A DNA stretch of 64,000 bases. It comes from Corella eumyota. Its lineage: Eukaryota > Chordata > Ascidiacea > Phlebobranchia > Corellidae. The stretch lies in NCBI GenBank assembly GCA_963082875.1, contig OY720103.1:8184001-8248000 (forward strand), written 5' to 3'. Positions 34,096 to 45,312 of this stretch are shown in pieces. The position numbers and the translations under genes were made by a program. Position 1 is the stretch's first letter. Each line of letters starts with the position of its first letter. The notes beneath the pieces are model-generated. The model saw only the letters and a program-made list of their open reading frames with translations. It did no database searches and was not told the origin of the DNA.

Positions 34096-34201
34096 CACGT
34101 TGAGTACACCCCATCTCGTCCGATCTGGGAAGTTAAGCAACGTCGGGCCCGGTTAGTACTTGGATGGGTGACCGCCTGGGAATACCGGGTGTCGTAGGCA
34201 T
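34096..34201 (+). pseudogene. 5S rRNA, 5'-truncated
   Basis: Class T1. Confidence 0.85.
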
Positions 34202-34368
34202 TTTATAAGTTTTATAGCATATTAGAAAGTACTTTATGTAGAAGTCATTTTTTATCAAAATTTTTGAAAACTAATATATTTGATATAATTGCTAAGCGAC
34301 GCAAGTCATTTATTTTATTTTAAATATACACGGTTAATGATAAATGTGTTGGCTCACCACATCACATT

Positions 34369-34488
34369 GCCTACGACCATACCACGTTGAGTACACCCCA
34401 TCTCGTCCGATCTGGGAAGTTAAGCAACGTCGGGCCCGGTTAGTACTTGGATGGGTGACCGCCTGGGAATACCGGGTGTCGTAGGCAT
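34369..34488 (+). rRNA. 5S rRNA, full length
   Basis: Class F1. Confidence 0.97.
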
Positions 34489-34649
34489 TTTATAAGTTTT
34501 TTAGCATATTAGAAAGTACCTTATGTATAAGTCATTTTTATAGAAATTTTTGAAAATTAATATATTTGATATAATTGCTAGGCGACGCAAGTCATTTATT
34601 TTATTTTAAATATACACGTTCAATGATAAATGTGTTGGCACATCACATT

Positions 34650-34769
34650 GCCTACGACCATACCACGTTGAGTACACCCCATCTCGTCCGATCTGGGAAG
34701 TTAAGCAACGTCGGGCCCGGTTAGTACTTGGATGGGTGACCGCCTGGGAATACCGGGTGTCGTAGGCAT
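34650..34769 (+). rRNA. 5S rRNA, full length
   Basis: Class F2, short leader. Confidence 0.96.
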
Positions 34770-34936
34770 TTTATAAGTTTTTTAGCATATTAGAAAGTAC
34801 CTTATGTAGAAGTCATTTTTTATCAAAATTTTTGAAAATTAATATATTTGATATAACTGCTAAGGGACGCAAGTCATTTATTTTATTTTAAATATACACG
34901 GTTAATGATAAATGTGTTGGCTCACCACATCACATT

Positions 34937-35056
34937 GCCTACGACCATACCACGTTGAGTACACCCCATCTCGTCCGATCTGGGAAGTTAAGCAACGTCG
35001 GGCCCGGTTAGTACTTGGATGGGTGACCGCCTGGGAATACCGGGTGTCGTAGGCAT
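34937..35056 (+). rRNA. 5S rRNA, full length
   Basis: Class F3. Confidence 0.97.
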
Positions 35057-35217
35057 TTTATAAGTTTTATAGCATATTAGAAAGTACTTTATGTAGAAGT
35101 CATTTTTTATCAAAATTTTTGAAAATTAATATATTTGATATAACTTCTAAGGGACGCAAGTCATTTATTTTATTTTAAATATACACGGTTAATGATAAAT
35201 GTGTTGGCTCACCACAT

Positions 35218-35323
35218 CACGTTGAGTACACCCCATCTCGTCCGATCTGGGAAGTTAAGCAACGTCGGGCCCGGTTAGTACTTGGATGGGTGACCGCCTG
35301 GGAATACCGGGTGTCGTAGGCAT
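35218..35323 (+). pseudogene. 5S rRNA, 5'-truncated
   Basis: Class T1. Confidence 0.85.
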
Positions 35324-35490
35324 TTTATAAGTTTTATAGCATATTAGAAAGTACTTTATGTAGAAGTCATTTTTTATCAAAATTTTTGAAAACTAATATA
35401 TTTGATATAATTGCTAAGCGACGCAAGTCATTTATTTTATTTTAAATATACACGGTTAATGATAAATGTGTTGGCTCACCACATCACATT

Positions 35491-35610
35491 GCCTACGACC
35501 ATACCACGTTGAGTACACCCCATCTCGTCCGATCTGGGAAGTTAAGCAACGTCGGGCCCGGTTAGTACTTGGATGGGTGACCGCCTGGGAATACCGGGTG
35601 TCGTAGGCAT
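35491..35610 (+). rRNA. 5S rRNA, full length
   Basis: Class F1. 3' flank lacks T4. Confidence 0.97.
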
Positions 35611-35771
35611 TTAATAAGTTTTATAGCATATTAGGAAGTACTTTATGTAGAAGTCATTTTTTATCAAAATTTTTGAAAACTAATATATTTGATATAATTG
35701 CTTAGCGACGCAAGTCATTTATTTTATTTTAAATATACACGGTTAATGATAAATGTGTTGGCTCACCACAT

Positions 35772-35877
35772 CACGTTGAGTACACCCCATCTCGTCCGAT
35801 CTGGGAAGTTAAGCAACGTCGGGCCCGGTTAGTACTTGGATGGGTGACCGCCTGGGAATACCGGGTGTCGTAGGCAT
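35772..35877 (+). pseudogene. 5S rRNA, 5'-truncated
   Basis: Class T2 with spacer variant ttaggaagta, shared only with the copy at 46883. Confidence 0.85.
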
Positions 35878-36038
35878 TTTATAAGTTTTATAGCATATTA
35901 GAAAGTACTTTATGTAGAAGTCATTTTTTATCAAAATTTTTGAAAATTAATATATTTGATATAACTTCTAAGGGACGCAAGTCATTTATTTTATTTTAAA
36001 TATACACGGTTAATGATAAATGTGTTGGCTCACCACAT

Positions 36039-36144
36039 CACGTTGAGTACACCCCATCTCGTCCGATCTGGGAAGTTAAGCAACGTCGGGCCCGGTTAGT
36101 ACTTGGATGGGTGACCGCCTGGGAATACCGGGTGTCGTAGGCAT
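36039..36144 (+). pseudogene. 5S rRNA, 5'-truncated
   Basis: Class T1. Confidence 0.85.
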
Positions 36145-36311
36145 TTTATAAGTTTTTTAGCATATTAGAAAGTACCTTATGTATAAGTCATTTTTTATCA
36201 AAATTTTTGAAAATTAATATATTTGATATAACTGCTAAGGGACGCAAGTCATTTATTTTATTTTAAATATACACGGTTAATGATAAATGTGTTGGCTCAC
36301 CACATCACATT

Positions 36312-36431
36312 GCCTACGACCATACCACGTTGAGTACACCCCATCTCGTCCGATCTGGGAAGTTAAGCAACGTCGGGCCCGGTTAGTACTTGGATGGGTG
36401 ACCGCCTGGGAATACCGGGTGTCGTAGGCAT
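36312..36431 (+). rRNA. 5S rRNA, full length
   Basis: Class F4. Confidence 0.97.
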
Positions 36432-36592
36432 TTTATAAGTTTTATAGCATATTAGAAAGTACTTTATGTAGAAGTCATTTTTTATCAAAATTTTTGAAAA
36501 TTAATATATTTGATATAACTTCTAAGGGACGCAAGTCATTTATTTTATTTTAAATATACACGGTTAATGATAAATGTGTTGGCTCACCACAT

Positions 36593-36698
36593 CACGTTGA
36601 GTACACCCCATCTCGTCCGATCTGGGAAGTTAAGCAACGTCGGGCCCGGTTAGTACTTGGATGGGTGACCGCCTGGGAATACCGGGTGTCGTAGGCAT
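36593..36698 (+). pseudogene. 5S rRNA, 5'-truncated
   Basis: Class T1. Confidence 0.85.
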
Positions 36699-36865
36699 TT
36701 TATAAGTTTTATAGCATATTAGAAAGTACTTTATGTAGAAGTCATTTTTTATCAAAATTTTTGAAAACTAATATATTTGATATAATTGCTAAGCGACGCA
36801 AGTCATTTATTTTATTTTAAATATACACGTTTAATGATAAATGTGTTGGCTCACCACATCACATT

Positions 36866-36985
36866 GCCTACGACCATACCACGTTGAGTACACCCCATCT
36901 CGTCCGATCTGGGAAGTTAAGCAACGTCGGGCCCGGTTAGTACTTGGATGGGTGACCGCCTGGGAATACCGGGTGTCGTAGGCAT
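36866..36985 (+). rRNA. 5S rRNA, full length
   Basis: Class F1 with leader variant cacgtttaatg, a right-half marker seen four times. 3' flank lacks T4. Confidence 0.97.
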
Positions 36986-37146
36986 TTAATAAGTTTTATA
37001 GCATATTAGAAAGTACTTTATGTAGAAGTCATTTTTTATCAAAATTTTTGAAAACTAATATATTTGATATAATTGCTTAGCGACGCAAGTCATTTATTTT
37101 ATTTTAAATATACACGGTTAATGATAAATGTGTTGGCTCACCACAT

Positions 37147-37252
37147 CACGTTAAGTACACCCCATCTCGTCCGATCTGGGAAGTTAAGCAACGTCGGGCC
37201 CGGTTAGTACTTGGATGGGTGACCGCCTGGGAATACCGGGTGTCGTAGGCAT
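37147..37252 (+). pseudogene. 5S rRNA, 5'-truncated, G21A
   Basis: Class T2A. Confidence 0.85.
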
Positions 37253-37413
37253 TTTATAAGTTTTATAGCATATTAGAAAGTACTTTATGTAGAAGTCATT
37301 TTTTATCAAAATTTTTGAAAACTAATATATTTGATATAACTGCTAAGGGACGCAAGTCATTTATTTTATTTTAAATATACACGGTTAATGATAAATGTGT
37401 TGGCTCACCACAT

Positions 37414-37519
37414 CACGTTGAGTACACCCCATCTCGTCCGATCTGGGAAGTTAAGCAACGTCGGGCCCGGTTAGTACTTGGATGGGTGACCGCCTGGGAA
37501 TACCGGGTGTCGTAGGCAT
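37414..37519 (+). pseudogene. 5S rRNA, 5'-truncated
   Basis: Class T3. Confidence 0.85.
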
Positions 37520-37686
37520 TTTATAAGTTTTATAGCATATTAGAAAGTACTTTATGTAGAAGTCATTTTTTATCAAAATTTTTGAAAACTAATATATTTG
37601 ATATAATTGCTAAGCGACGCAAGTCATTTATTTTATTTTAAATATACACGGTTAATGATAAATGTGTTGGCTCACCACATCACATT

Positions 37687-37806
37687 GCCTACGACCATAC
37701 CACGTTGAGTACACCCCATCTCGTCCGATCTGGGAAGTTAAGCAACGTCGGGCCCGGTTAGTACTTGGATGGGTGACCGCCTGGGAATACCGGGTGTCGT
37801 AGGCAT
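37687..37806 (+). rRNA. 5S rRNA, full length
   Basis: Class F1. Confidence 0.97.
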
Positions 37807-37967
37807 TTTATAAGTTTTTTAGCATATTAGAAAGTACCTTATGTATAAGTCATTTTTATAGAAATTTTTGAAAATTAATATATTTGATATAATTGCTAGG
37901 CGACGCAAGTCATTTATTTTATTTTAAATATACACGTTCAATGATAAATGTGTTGGCACATCACATT

Positions 37968-38087
37968 GCCTACGACCATACCACGTTGAGTACACCCCAT
38001 CTCGTCCGATCTGGGAAGTTAAGCAACGTCGGGCCCGGTTAGTACTTGGATGGGTGACCGCCTGGGAATACCGGGTGTCGTAGGCAT
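37968..38087 (+). rRNA. 5S rRNA, full length
   Basis: Class F2, short leader. Confidence 0.96.
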
Positions 38088-38254
38088 TTTATAAGTTTTT
38101 TAGCATATTAGAAAGTACCTTATGTAGAAGTCATTTTTTATCAAAATTTTTGAAAATTAATATATTTGATATAACTGCTAAGGGACGCAAGTCATTTATT
38201 TTATTTTAAATATACACGGTTAATGATAAATGTGTTGGCTCACCACATCACATT

Positions 38255-38374
38255 GCCTACGACCATACCACGTTGAGTACACCCCATCTCGTCCGATCTG
38301 GGAAGTTAAGCAACGTCGGGCCCGGTTAGTACTTGGATGGGTGACCGCCTGGGAATACCGGGTGTCGTAGGCAT
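38255..38374 (+). rRNA. 5S rRNA, full length
   Basis: Class F3. Confidence 0.97.
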
Positions 38375-38535
38375 TTTATAAGTTTTATAGCATATTAGAA
38401 AGTACTTTATGTAGAAGTCATTTTTTATCAAAATTTTTGAAAATTAATATATTTGATATAACTTCTAAGGGATGCAAGTCATTTATTTTATTTTAAATAT
38501 ACACGGTTAATGATAAATGTGTTGGCTCACCACAT

Positions 38536-38641
38536 CACGTTGAGTACACCCCATCTCGTCCGATCTGGGAAGTTAAGCAACGTCGGGCCCGGTTAGTACT
38601 TGGATGGGTGACCGCCTGGGAATACCGGGTGTCGTAGGCAT
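38536..38641 (+). pseudogene. 5S rRNA, 5'-truncated
   Basis: Class T1 with spacer variant gggatgcaag, shared only with the copy at 58780. Confidence 0.85.
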
Positions 38642-38808
38642 TTTATAAGTTTTATAGCATATTAGAAAGTACTTTATGTAGAAGTCATTTTTTATCAAAA
38701 TTTTTGAAAACTAATATATTTGATATAATTGCTAAGCGACGCAAGTCATTTATTTTATTTTAAATATACACGGTTAATGATAAATGTGTTGGCTCACCAC
38801 ATCACATT

Positions 38809-38928
38809 GCCTACGACCATACCACGTTGAGTACACCCCATCTCGTCCGATCTGGGAAGTTAAGCAACGTCGGGCCCGGTTAGTACTTGGATGGGTGACC
38901 GCCTGGGAATACCGGGTGTCGTAGGCAT
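38809..38928 (+). rRNA. 5S rRNA, full length
   Basis: Class F1. 3' flank lacks T4. Confidence 0.97.
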
Positions 38929-39089
38929 TTAATAAGTTTTATAGCATATTAGAAAGTACTTTATGTAGAAGTCATTTTTTATCAAAATTTTTGAAAACTA
39001 ATATATTTGATATAATTGCTTAGCGACGCAAGTCATTTATTTTATTTTAAATATACACGGTTAATGATAAATGTGTTGGCTCACCACAT

Positions 39090-39195
39090 CACGTTGAGTA
39101 CACCCCATCTCGTCCGATCTGGGAAGTTAAGCAACGTCGGGCCCGGTTAGTACTTGGATGGGTGACCGCCTGGGAATACCGGGTGTCGTAGGCAT
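39090..39195 (+). pseudogene. 5S rRNA, 5'-truncated
   Basis: Class T2. Confidence 0.85.
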
Positions 39196-39356
39196 TTTAT
39201 AAGTTTTATAGCATATTAGAAAGTACTTTATGTAGAAGTCATTTTTTATCAAAATTTTTGAAAATTAATATATTTGATATAACTTCTAAGGGACGCAAGT
39301 CATTTATTTTATTTTAAATATACACGGTTAATGATAAATGTGTTGGCTCACCACAT

Positions 39357-39462
39357 CACGTTGAGTACACCCCATCTCGTCCGATCTGGGAAGTTAAGCA
39401 ACGTCGGGCCCGGTTAGTACTTGGATGGGTGACCGCCTGGGAATACCGGGTGTCGTAGGCAT
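39357..39462 (+). pseudogene. 5S rRNA, 5'-truncated
   Basis: Class T1. Confidence 0.85.
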
Positions 39463-39629
39463 TTTATAAGTTTTTTAGCATATTAGAAAGTACCTTATGT
39501 AGAAGTCATTTTTTATCAAAATTTTTGAAAATTAATATATTTGATATAACTGCTAAGGGACGCAAGTCATTTATTTTATTTTAAATATACACGGTTAATG
39601 ATAAATGTGTTGGCTCACCACATCACATT

Positions 39630-39749
39630 GCCTACGACCATACCACGTTGAGTACACCCCATCTCGTCCGATCTGGGAAGTTAAGCAACGTCGGGCCCGG
39701 TTAGTACTTGGATGGGTGACCGCCTGGGAATACCGGGTGTCGTAGGCAT
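39630..39749 (+). rRNA. 5S rRNA, full length
   Basis: Class F3. Confidence 0.97.
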
Positions 39750-39910
39750 TTTATAAGTTTTATAGCATATTAGAAAGTACTTTATGTAGAAGTCACTTTT
39801 TATCAAAATTTTTGAAAATTAATATATTTGATATAACTTCTAAGGGACGCAAGTCATTTATTTTATTTTAAATATACACGGTTAATGATAAATGTGTTGG
39901 CTCACCACAT

Positions 39911-40016
39911 CACGTTGAGTACACCCCATCTCGTCCGATCTGGGAAGTTAAGCAACGTCGGGCCCGGTTAGTACTTGGATGGGTGACCGCCTGGGAATAC
40001 CGGGTGTCGTAGGCAT
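39911..40016 (+). pseudogene. 5S rRNA, 5'-truncated
   Basis: Class T1 with spacer variant agtcacttttt, shared with the copy at 51022. Confidence 0.85.
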
Positions 40017-40183
40017 TTTATAAGTTTTATAGCATATTAGAAAGTACTTTATGTAGAAGTCATTTTTTATCAAAATTTTTGAAAACTAATATATTTGATA
40101 TAATTGCTAAGCGACGCAAGTCATTTATTTTATTTTAAATATATACGGTTAATGATAAATGTGTTGGCTCACCACATCACATT

Positions 40184-40303
40184 GCCTACGACCATACCAC
40201 GTTGAGTACACCCCATCTCGTCCGATCTGGGAAGTTAAGCAACGTCGGGCCCGGTTAGTACTTGGATGGGTGACCGCCTGGGAATACCGGGTGTCGTAGG
40301 CAT
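40184..40303 (+). rRNA. 5S rRNA, full length
   Basis: Class F1 with leader variant aaatatatacgg. 3' flank lacks T4. Confidence 0.97.
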
Positions 40304-40464
40304 TTAATAAGTTTTATAGCATATTAGAAAGTACTTTATGTAGAAGTCATTTTTTATCAAAATTTTTGAAAACTAATATATTTGATATAATTGCTTAGCG
40401 ACGCAAGTCATTTATTTTATTTTAAATATACACGGTTAATGATAAATGTGTTGGCTCACCACAT

Positions 40465-40570
40465 CACGTTAAGTACACCCCATCTCGTCCGATCTGGGAA
40501 GTTAAGCAACGTCGGGCCCGGTTAGTACTTGGATGGGTGACCGCCTGGGAATACCGGGTGTCGTAGGCAT
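40465..40570 (+). pseudogene. 5S rRNA, 5'-truncated, G21A
   Basis: Class T2A. Confidence 0.85.
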
Positions 40571-40737
40571 TTTATAAGTTTTATAGCATATTAGAAAGTA
40601 CTTTATGTAGAAGTCATTTTTTATCAAAATTTTTGAAAACTAATATATTTGATATAATTGCTAAGCGACGCAAGTCATTTATTTTATTTTAAATATACAC
40701 GGTTAATGATAAATGTGTTGGCTTACCACATCACATT

Positions 40738-40857
40738 GCCTACGACCATACCACGTTGAGTACACCCCATCTCGTCCGATCTGGGAAGTTAAGCAACGTC
40801 GGGCCCGGTTAGTACTTAGATGGGTGACCGCCTGGGAATACCGGGTGTCGTAGGCAT
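40738..40857 (+). rRNA. 5S rRNA, full length, G81A
   Basis: F1 spacer with leader variant ggcttacc; the gene has TACTTAGATGGG in place of TACTTGGATGGG, a change in box C. The two changes always occur together (five copies). Confidence 0.93.
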
Positions 40858-41018
40858 TTTATAAGTTTTTTAGCATATTAGAAAGTACCTTATGTATAAG
40901 TCATTTTTATCGAAATTTTTGAAAATTAATATATTTGATATAATTGCTAGGCGACGCAAGTCATTTATTTTATTTTAAATATACCTGGGTAATGTTAAAT
41001 GTGTTGGCACATCACATT

Positions 41019-41138
41019 GCCTACGACCATACCACGTTGAGTACACCCCATCTCGTCCGATCTGGGAAGTTAAGCAACGTCGGGCCCGGTTAGTACTTGG
41101 ATGGGTGACCGCCTGGGAATACCGGGTGTCGTAGGCAT
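41019..41138 (+). rRNA. 5S rRNA, full length
   Basis: Class F2 sub-variant: tcgaaattttt and a changed leader (atacctgggtaatgttaaat), which alters the TATA-like motif to GTTAAATG. Confidence 0.94.
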
Positions 41139-41299
41139 TTTATAAGTTTTATAGCATATTAGAAAGTACTTTATGTAGAAGTCATTTTTTATCAAAATTT
41201 TTGAAAATTAATATATTTGATATAACTTCTAAGGGACGCAAGTCATTTATTTTATTTTAAATATACACGGTTAATGATAAATGTGTTGGCTCACCACAT

Positions 41300-41405
41300 C
41301 ACGTTGAGTACACCCCATCTCGTCCGATCTGGGAAGTTGAGCAACGTCGGGCCCGGTTAGTACTTGGATGGGTGACCGCCTGGGAATACCGGGTGTCGTA
41401 GGCAT
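41300..41405 (+). pseudogene. 5S rRNA, 5'-truncated, A54G
   Basis: Class T1 with AAGTTGAGCAAC in place of AAGTTAAGCAAC (box A). Confidence 0.85.
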
Positions 41406-41572
41406 TTTATAAGTTTTATAGCATATTAGAAAGTACTTTATGTAGAAGTCATTTTTTATCAAAATTTTTGAAAACTAATATATTTGATATAATTGCTAAG
41501 CGACGCAAGTCATTTATTTTATTTTAAATATACACGGTTAATGATAAATGTGTTGGCTCACCACATCACATT

Positions 41573-41692
41573 GCCTACGACCATACCACGTTGAGTACAC
41601 CCCATCTCGTCCGATCTGGGAAGTTAAGCAACGTCGGGCCCGGTTAGTACTTGGATGGGTGACCGCCTGGGAATACCGGGTGTCGTAGGCAT
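41573..41692 (+). rRNA. 5S rRNA, full length
   Basis: Class F1. Confidence 0.97.
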
Positions 41693-41859
41693 TTTATAAG
41701 TTTTATAGCATATTAGAAAGTACTTTATGTAGAAGTCATTTTTTATCAAAATTTTTGAAAACTAATATATTTGATATAATTGCTAAGCGACGCAAGTCAT
41801 TTATTTTATTTTAAATATACACGGTTAATGATAAATGTGTTGGCTTACCACATCACATT

Positions 41860-41979
41860 GCCTACGACCATACCACGTTGAGTACACCCCATCTCGTCCG
41901 ATCTGGGAAGTTAAGCAACGTCGGGCCCGGTTAGTACTTAGATGGGTGACCGCCTGGGAATACCGGGTGTCGTAGGCAT
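41860..41979 (+). rRNA. 5S rRNA, full length, G81A
   Basis: F1 spacer with ggcttacc leader and G81A. Confidence 0.93.
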
Positions 41980-42140
41980 TTTATAAGTTTTTTAGCATAT
42001 TAGAAAGTACCTTATGTATAAGTCATTTTTATCGAAATTTTTGAAAATTAATATATTTGATATAATTGCTAGGCGACGCAAGTCATTTATTTTATTTTAA
42101 ATATACCTGGGTAATGTTAAATGTGTTGGCACATCACATT

Positions 42141-42260
42141 GCCTACGACCATACCACGTTGAGTACACCCCATCTCGTCCGATCTGGGAAGTTAAGCAAC
42201 GTCGGGCCCGGTTAGTACTTGGATGGGTGACCGCCTGGGAATACCGGGTGTCGTAGGCAT
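42141..42260 (+). rRNA. 5S rRNA, full length
   Basis: Class F2 sub-variant with the changed GTTAAATG leader. Confidence 0.94.
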
Positions 42261-42421
42261 TTTATAAGTTTTATAGCATATTAGAAAGTACTTTATGTAG
42301 AAGTCATTTTTTATCAAAATTTTTGAAAATTAATATATTTGATATAACTTCTAAGGGACGCAAGTCATTTATTTTATTTTAAATATACACGGTTAATGAT
42401 AAATGTGTTGGCTCACCACAT

Positions 42422-42527
42422 CACGTTGAGTACACCCCATCTCGTCCGATCTGGGAAGTTGAGCAACGTCGGGCCCGGTTAGTACTTGGATGGGTGACCG
42501 CCTGGGAATACCGGGTGTCGTAGGCAT
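42422..42527 (+). pseudogene. 5S rRNA, 5'-truncated, A54G
   Basis: Class T1 with A54G. Confidence 0.85.
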
Positions 42528-42694
42528 TTTATAAGTTTTATAGCATATTAGAAAGTACTTTATGTAGAAGTCATTTTTTATCAAAATTTTTGAAAACTAA
42601 TATATTTGATATAATTGCTAAGCGACGCAAGTCATTTATTTTATTTTAAATATACACGGTTAATGATAAATGTGTTGGCTCACCACATCACATT

Positions 42695-42814
42695 GCCTAC
42701 GACCATACCACGTTGAGTACACCCCATCTCGTCCGATCTGGGAAGTTAAGCAACGTCGGGCCCGGTTAGTACTTGGATGGGTGACCGCCTGGGAATACCG
42801 GGTGTCGTAGGCAT
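42695..42814 (+). rRNA. 5S rRNA, full length
   Basis: Class F1. 3' flank lacks T4. Confidence 0.97.
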
Positions 42815-42975
42815 TTAATAAGTTTTATAGCATATTAGAAAGTACTTTATGTAGAAGTCATTTTTTATCAAAATTTTTGAAAACTAATATATTTGATATA
42901 ATTGCTTAGCGACGCAAGTCATTTATTTTATTTTAAATATACACGGTTAATGATAAATGTGTTGGCTCACCACAT

Positions 42976-43081
42976 CACGTTAAGTACACCCCATCTCGTC
43001 CGATCTGGGAAGTTAAGCAACGTCGGGCCCGGTTAGTACTTGGATGGGTGACCGCCTGGGAATACCGGGTGTCGTAGGCAT
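42976..43081 (+). pseudogene. 5S rRNA, 5'-truncated, G21A
   Basis: Class T2A. Confidence 0.85.
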
Positions 43082-43248
43082 TTTATAAGTTTTATAGCAT
43101 ATTAGAAAGTACTTTATGTAGAAGTCATTTTTTATCAAAATTTTTGAAAACTAATATATTTGATATAATTGCTAAGCGACGCAAGTCATTTATTTTATTT
43201 TAAATATACACGGTTAATGATAAATGTGTTGGCTTACCACATCACATT

Positions 43249-43368
43249 GCCTACGACCATACCACGTTGAGTACACCCCATCTCGTCCGATCTGGGAAGT
43301 TAAGCAACGTCGGGCCCGGTTAGTACTTAGATGGGTGACCGCCTGGGAATACCGGGTGTCGTAGGCAT
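43249..43368 (+). rRNA. 5S rRNA, full length, G81A
   Basis: F1 spacer with ggcttacc leader and G81A. Confidence 0.93.
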
Positions 43369-43529
43369 TTTATAAGTTTTTTAGCATATTAGAAAGTACT
43401 TTATGTAGAAGTCATTTTTTATCAAAATTTTTGAAAATTAATATATTTGATATAACTTCTAAGGGACGCAAGTCATTTATTTTATTTTAAATATACACGG
43501 TTAATGATAAATGTGTTGGCTCACCACAT
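43369..43529 (+). repeat. Recombinant spacer, F2/F3 head with T1 body
   Basis: Begins with ttttttagc, as in F2, F3 and F4 spacers, then switches to actttatgtagaag and acttctaaggg of T1. In the neighbouring blocks a G81A gene is followed by an F2 unit, so an F2 gene seems to have been lost here. Same hybrid at 53625-53785. Confidence 0.78.
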
Positions 43530-43635
43530 CACGTTGAGTACACCCCATCTCGTCCGATCTGGGAAGTTAAGCAACGTCGGGCCCGGTTAGTACTTGGATG
43601 GGTGACCGCCTGGGAATACCGGGTGTCGTAGGCAT
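43530..43635 (+). pseudogene. 5S rRNA, 5'-truncated
   Basis: T1 gene on the recombinant spacer. Confidence 0.85.
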
Positions 43636-43802
43636 TTTATAAGTTTTTTAGCATATTAGAAAGTACCTTATGTAGAAGTCATTTTTTATCAAAATTTTTG
43701 AAAATTAATATATTTGATATAACTGCTAAGGGACGCAAGTCATTTATTTTATTTTAAATATACACGGTTAATGATAAATGTGTTGGCTCACCACATCACA
43801 TT

Positions 43803-43922
43803 GCCTACGACCATACCACGTTGAGTACACCCCATCTCGTCCGATCTGGGAAGTTAAGCAACGTCGGGCCCGGTTAGTACTTGGATGGGTGACCGCCTGG
43901 GAATACCGGGTGTCGTAGGCAT
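43803..43922 (+). rRNA. 5S rRNA, full length
   Basis: Class F3. Confidence 0.97.
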
Positions 43923-44083
43923 TTTATAAGTTTTATAGCATATTAGAAAGTACTTTATGTAGAAGTCATTTTTTATCAAAATTTTTGAAAATTAATATAT
44001 TTGATATAACTTCTAAGGGACGCAAGTCATTTATTTTATTTTAAATATACACGGTTAATGATAAATGTGTTGGCTCACCACAT

Positions 44084-44189
44084 CACGTTGAGTACACCCC
44101 ATCTCGTCCGATCTGGGAAGTTAAGCAACGTCGGGCCCGGTTAGTACTTGGATGGGTGACCGCCTGGGAATACCGGGTGTCGTAGGCAT
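44084..44189 (+). pseudogene. 5S rRNA, 5'-truncated
   Basis: Class T1. Confidence 0.85.
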
Positions 44190-44356
44190 TTTATAAGTTT
44201 TATAGCATATTAGAAAGTACTTTATGTAGAAGTCATTTTTTATCAAAATTTTTGAAAACTAATATATTTGATATAATTGCTAAGCGACGCAAGTCATTTA
44301 TTTTATTTTAAATATACACGGTTAATGATAAATGTGTTGGCTCACCACATCACATT

Positions 44357-44476
44357 GCCTACGACCATACCACGTTGAGTACACCCCATCTCGTCCGATC
44401 TGGGAAGTTAAGCAACGTCGGGCCCGGTTAGTACTTGGATGGGTGACCGCCTGGGAATACCGGGTGTCGTAGGCAT
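44357..44476 (+). rRNA. 5S rRNA, full length
   Basis: Class F1. Confidence 0.97.
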
Positions 44477-44638
44477 TTTATAAGTTTTATAGCATATTAG
44501 AAAGTACTTTATGTAGAAGTCATTTTTTATCAAAATTTTTGAAAACTAATATATTTGATATAATTGCTAAGCGACGCAAGTCATTTATTTTATTTTAAAT
44601 ATACACGTTCAATGATAAATGTGTTGGCACATCACATT
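44477..44638 (+). repeat. Recombinant spacer, F1 head with F2 leader
   Basis: Same hybrid as 33366-33527, 11,111 bp away; probably copied with the block rather than formed twice. Confidence 0.8.
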
Positions 44639-44758
44639 GCCTACGACCATACCACGTTGAGTACACCCCATCTCGTCCGATCTGGGAAGTTAAGCAACGT
44701 CGGGCCCGGTTAGTACTTGGATGGGTGACCGCCTGGGAATACCGGGTGTCGTAGGCAT
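44639..44758 (+). rRNA. 5S rRNA, full length
   Basis: Full gene on the F1/F2 recombinant spacer; unit of 282 bp. Confidence 0.96.
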
Positions 44759-44925
44759 TTTATAAGTTTTTTAGCATATTAGAAAGTACCTTATGTAGAA
44801 GTCATTTTTTATCAAAATTTTTGAAAATTAATATATTTGATATAACTGCTAAGGGACGCAAGTCATTTATTTTATTTTAAATATACACGGTTAATGATAA
44901 ATGTGTTGGCTCACCACATCACATT

Positions 44926-45045
44926 GCCTACGACCATACCACGTTGAGTACACCCCATCTCGTCCGATCTGGGAAGTTAAGCAACGTCGGGCCCGGTTAG
45001 TACTTGGATGGGTGACCGCCTGGGAATACCGGGTGTCGTAGGCAT
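44926..45045 (+). rRNA. 5S rRNA, full length
   Basis: Class F3. Confidence 0.97.
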
Positions 45046-45206
45046 TTTATAAGTTTTATAGCATATTAGAAAGTACTTTATGTAGAAGTCATTTTTTATC
45101 AAAATTTTTGAAAATTAATATATTTGATATAACTTCTAAGGGACGCAAGTCATTTATTTTATTTTAAATATACACGGTTAATGATAAATGTGTTGGCTCA
45201 CCACAT

Positions 45207-45312
45207 CACGTTGAGTACACCCCATCTCGTCCGATCTGGGAAGTTAAGCAACGTCGGGCCCGGTTAGTACTTGGATGGGTGACCGCCTGGGAATACCGGG
45301 TGTCGTAGGCAT
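45207..45312 (+). pseudogene. 5S rRNA, 5'-truncated
   Basis: Class T1. Confidence 0.85.

Larger units (their letters stand above)
33366..41692 (+). repeat. 8.3-kb block, copy 1 (offset 11,111 bp)
   Basis: Thirty units with the same class order as 44477-52803, sharing the F1/F2 hybrid spacer, ttaggaagta, cacgtttaatg, agtcacttttt, aaatatatacgg, G81A and A54G. Differences seen: gggatgcaag only in this copy, ggcacaccac only in the other. Confidence 0.88.
40571..41692 (+). repeat. 1,122-bp tandem duplication, first copy
   Basis: Four units (G81A full gene, variant F2 gene, A54G truncated gene, F1 gene) are repeated at once in 41693-42814 with all the same marker variants. Confidence 0.93.
41693..42814 (+). 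repeat. 1,122-bp tandem duplication, second copy
   Basis: Matches 40571-41692 unit by unit, including ggcttacc, G81A, the changed F2 leader and A54G. Confidence 0.93.

Noticed and set aside
41271-41462. 63-codon open frame on the minus strand, also at 42393-42584 and 52382-52573
   Set aside because: It is the antisense of a truncated 5S gene and its spacer. It is open only because these three copies carry A54G, which removes a minus-strand stop present in all other copies. No sign of coding.
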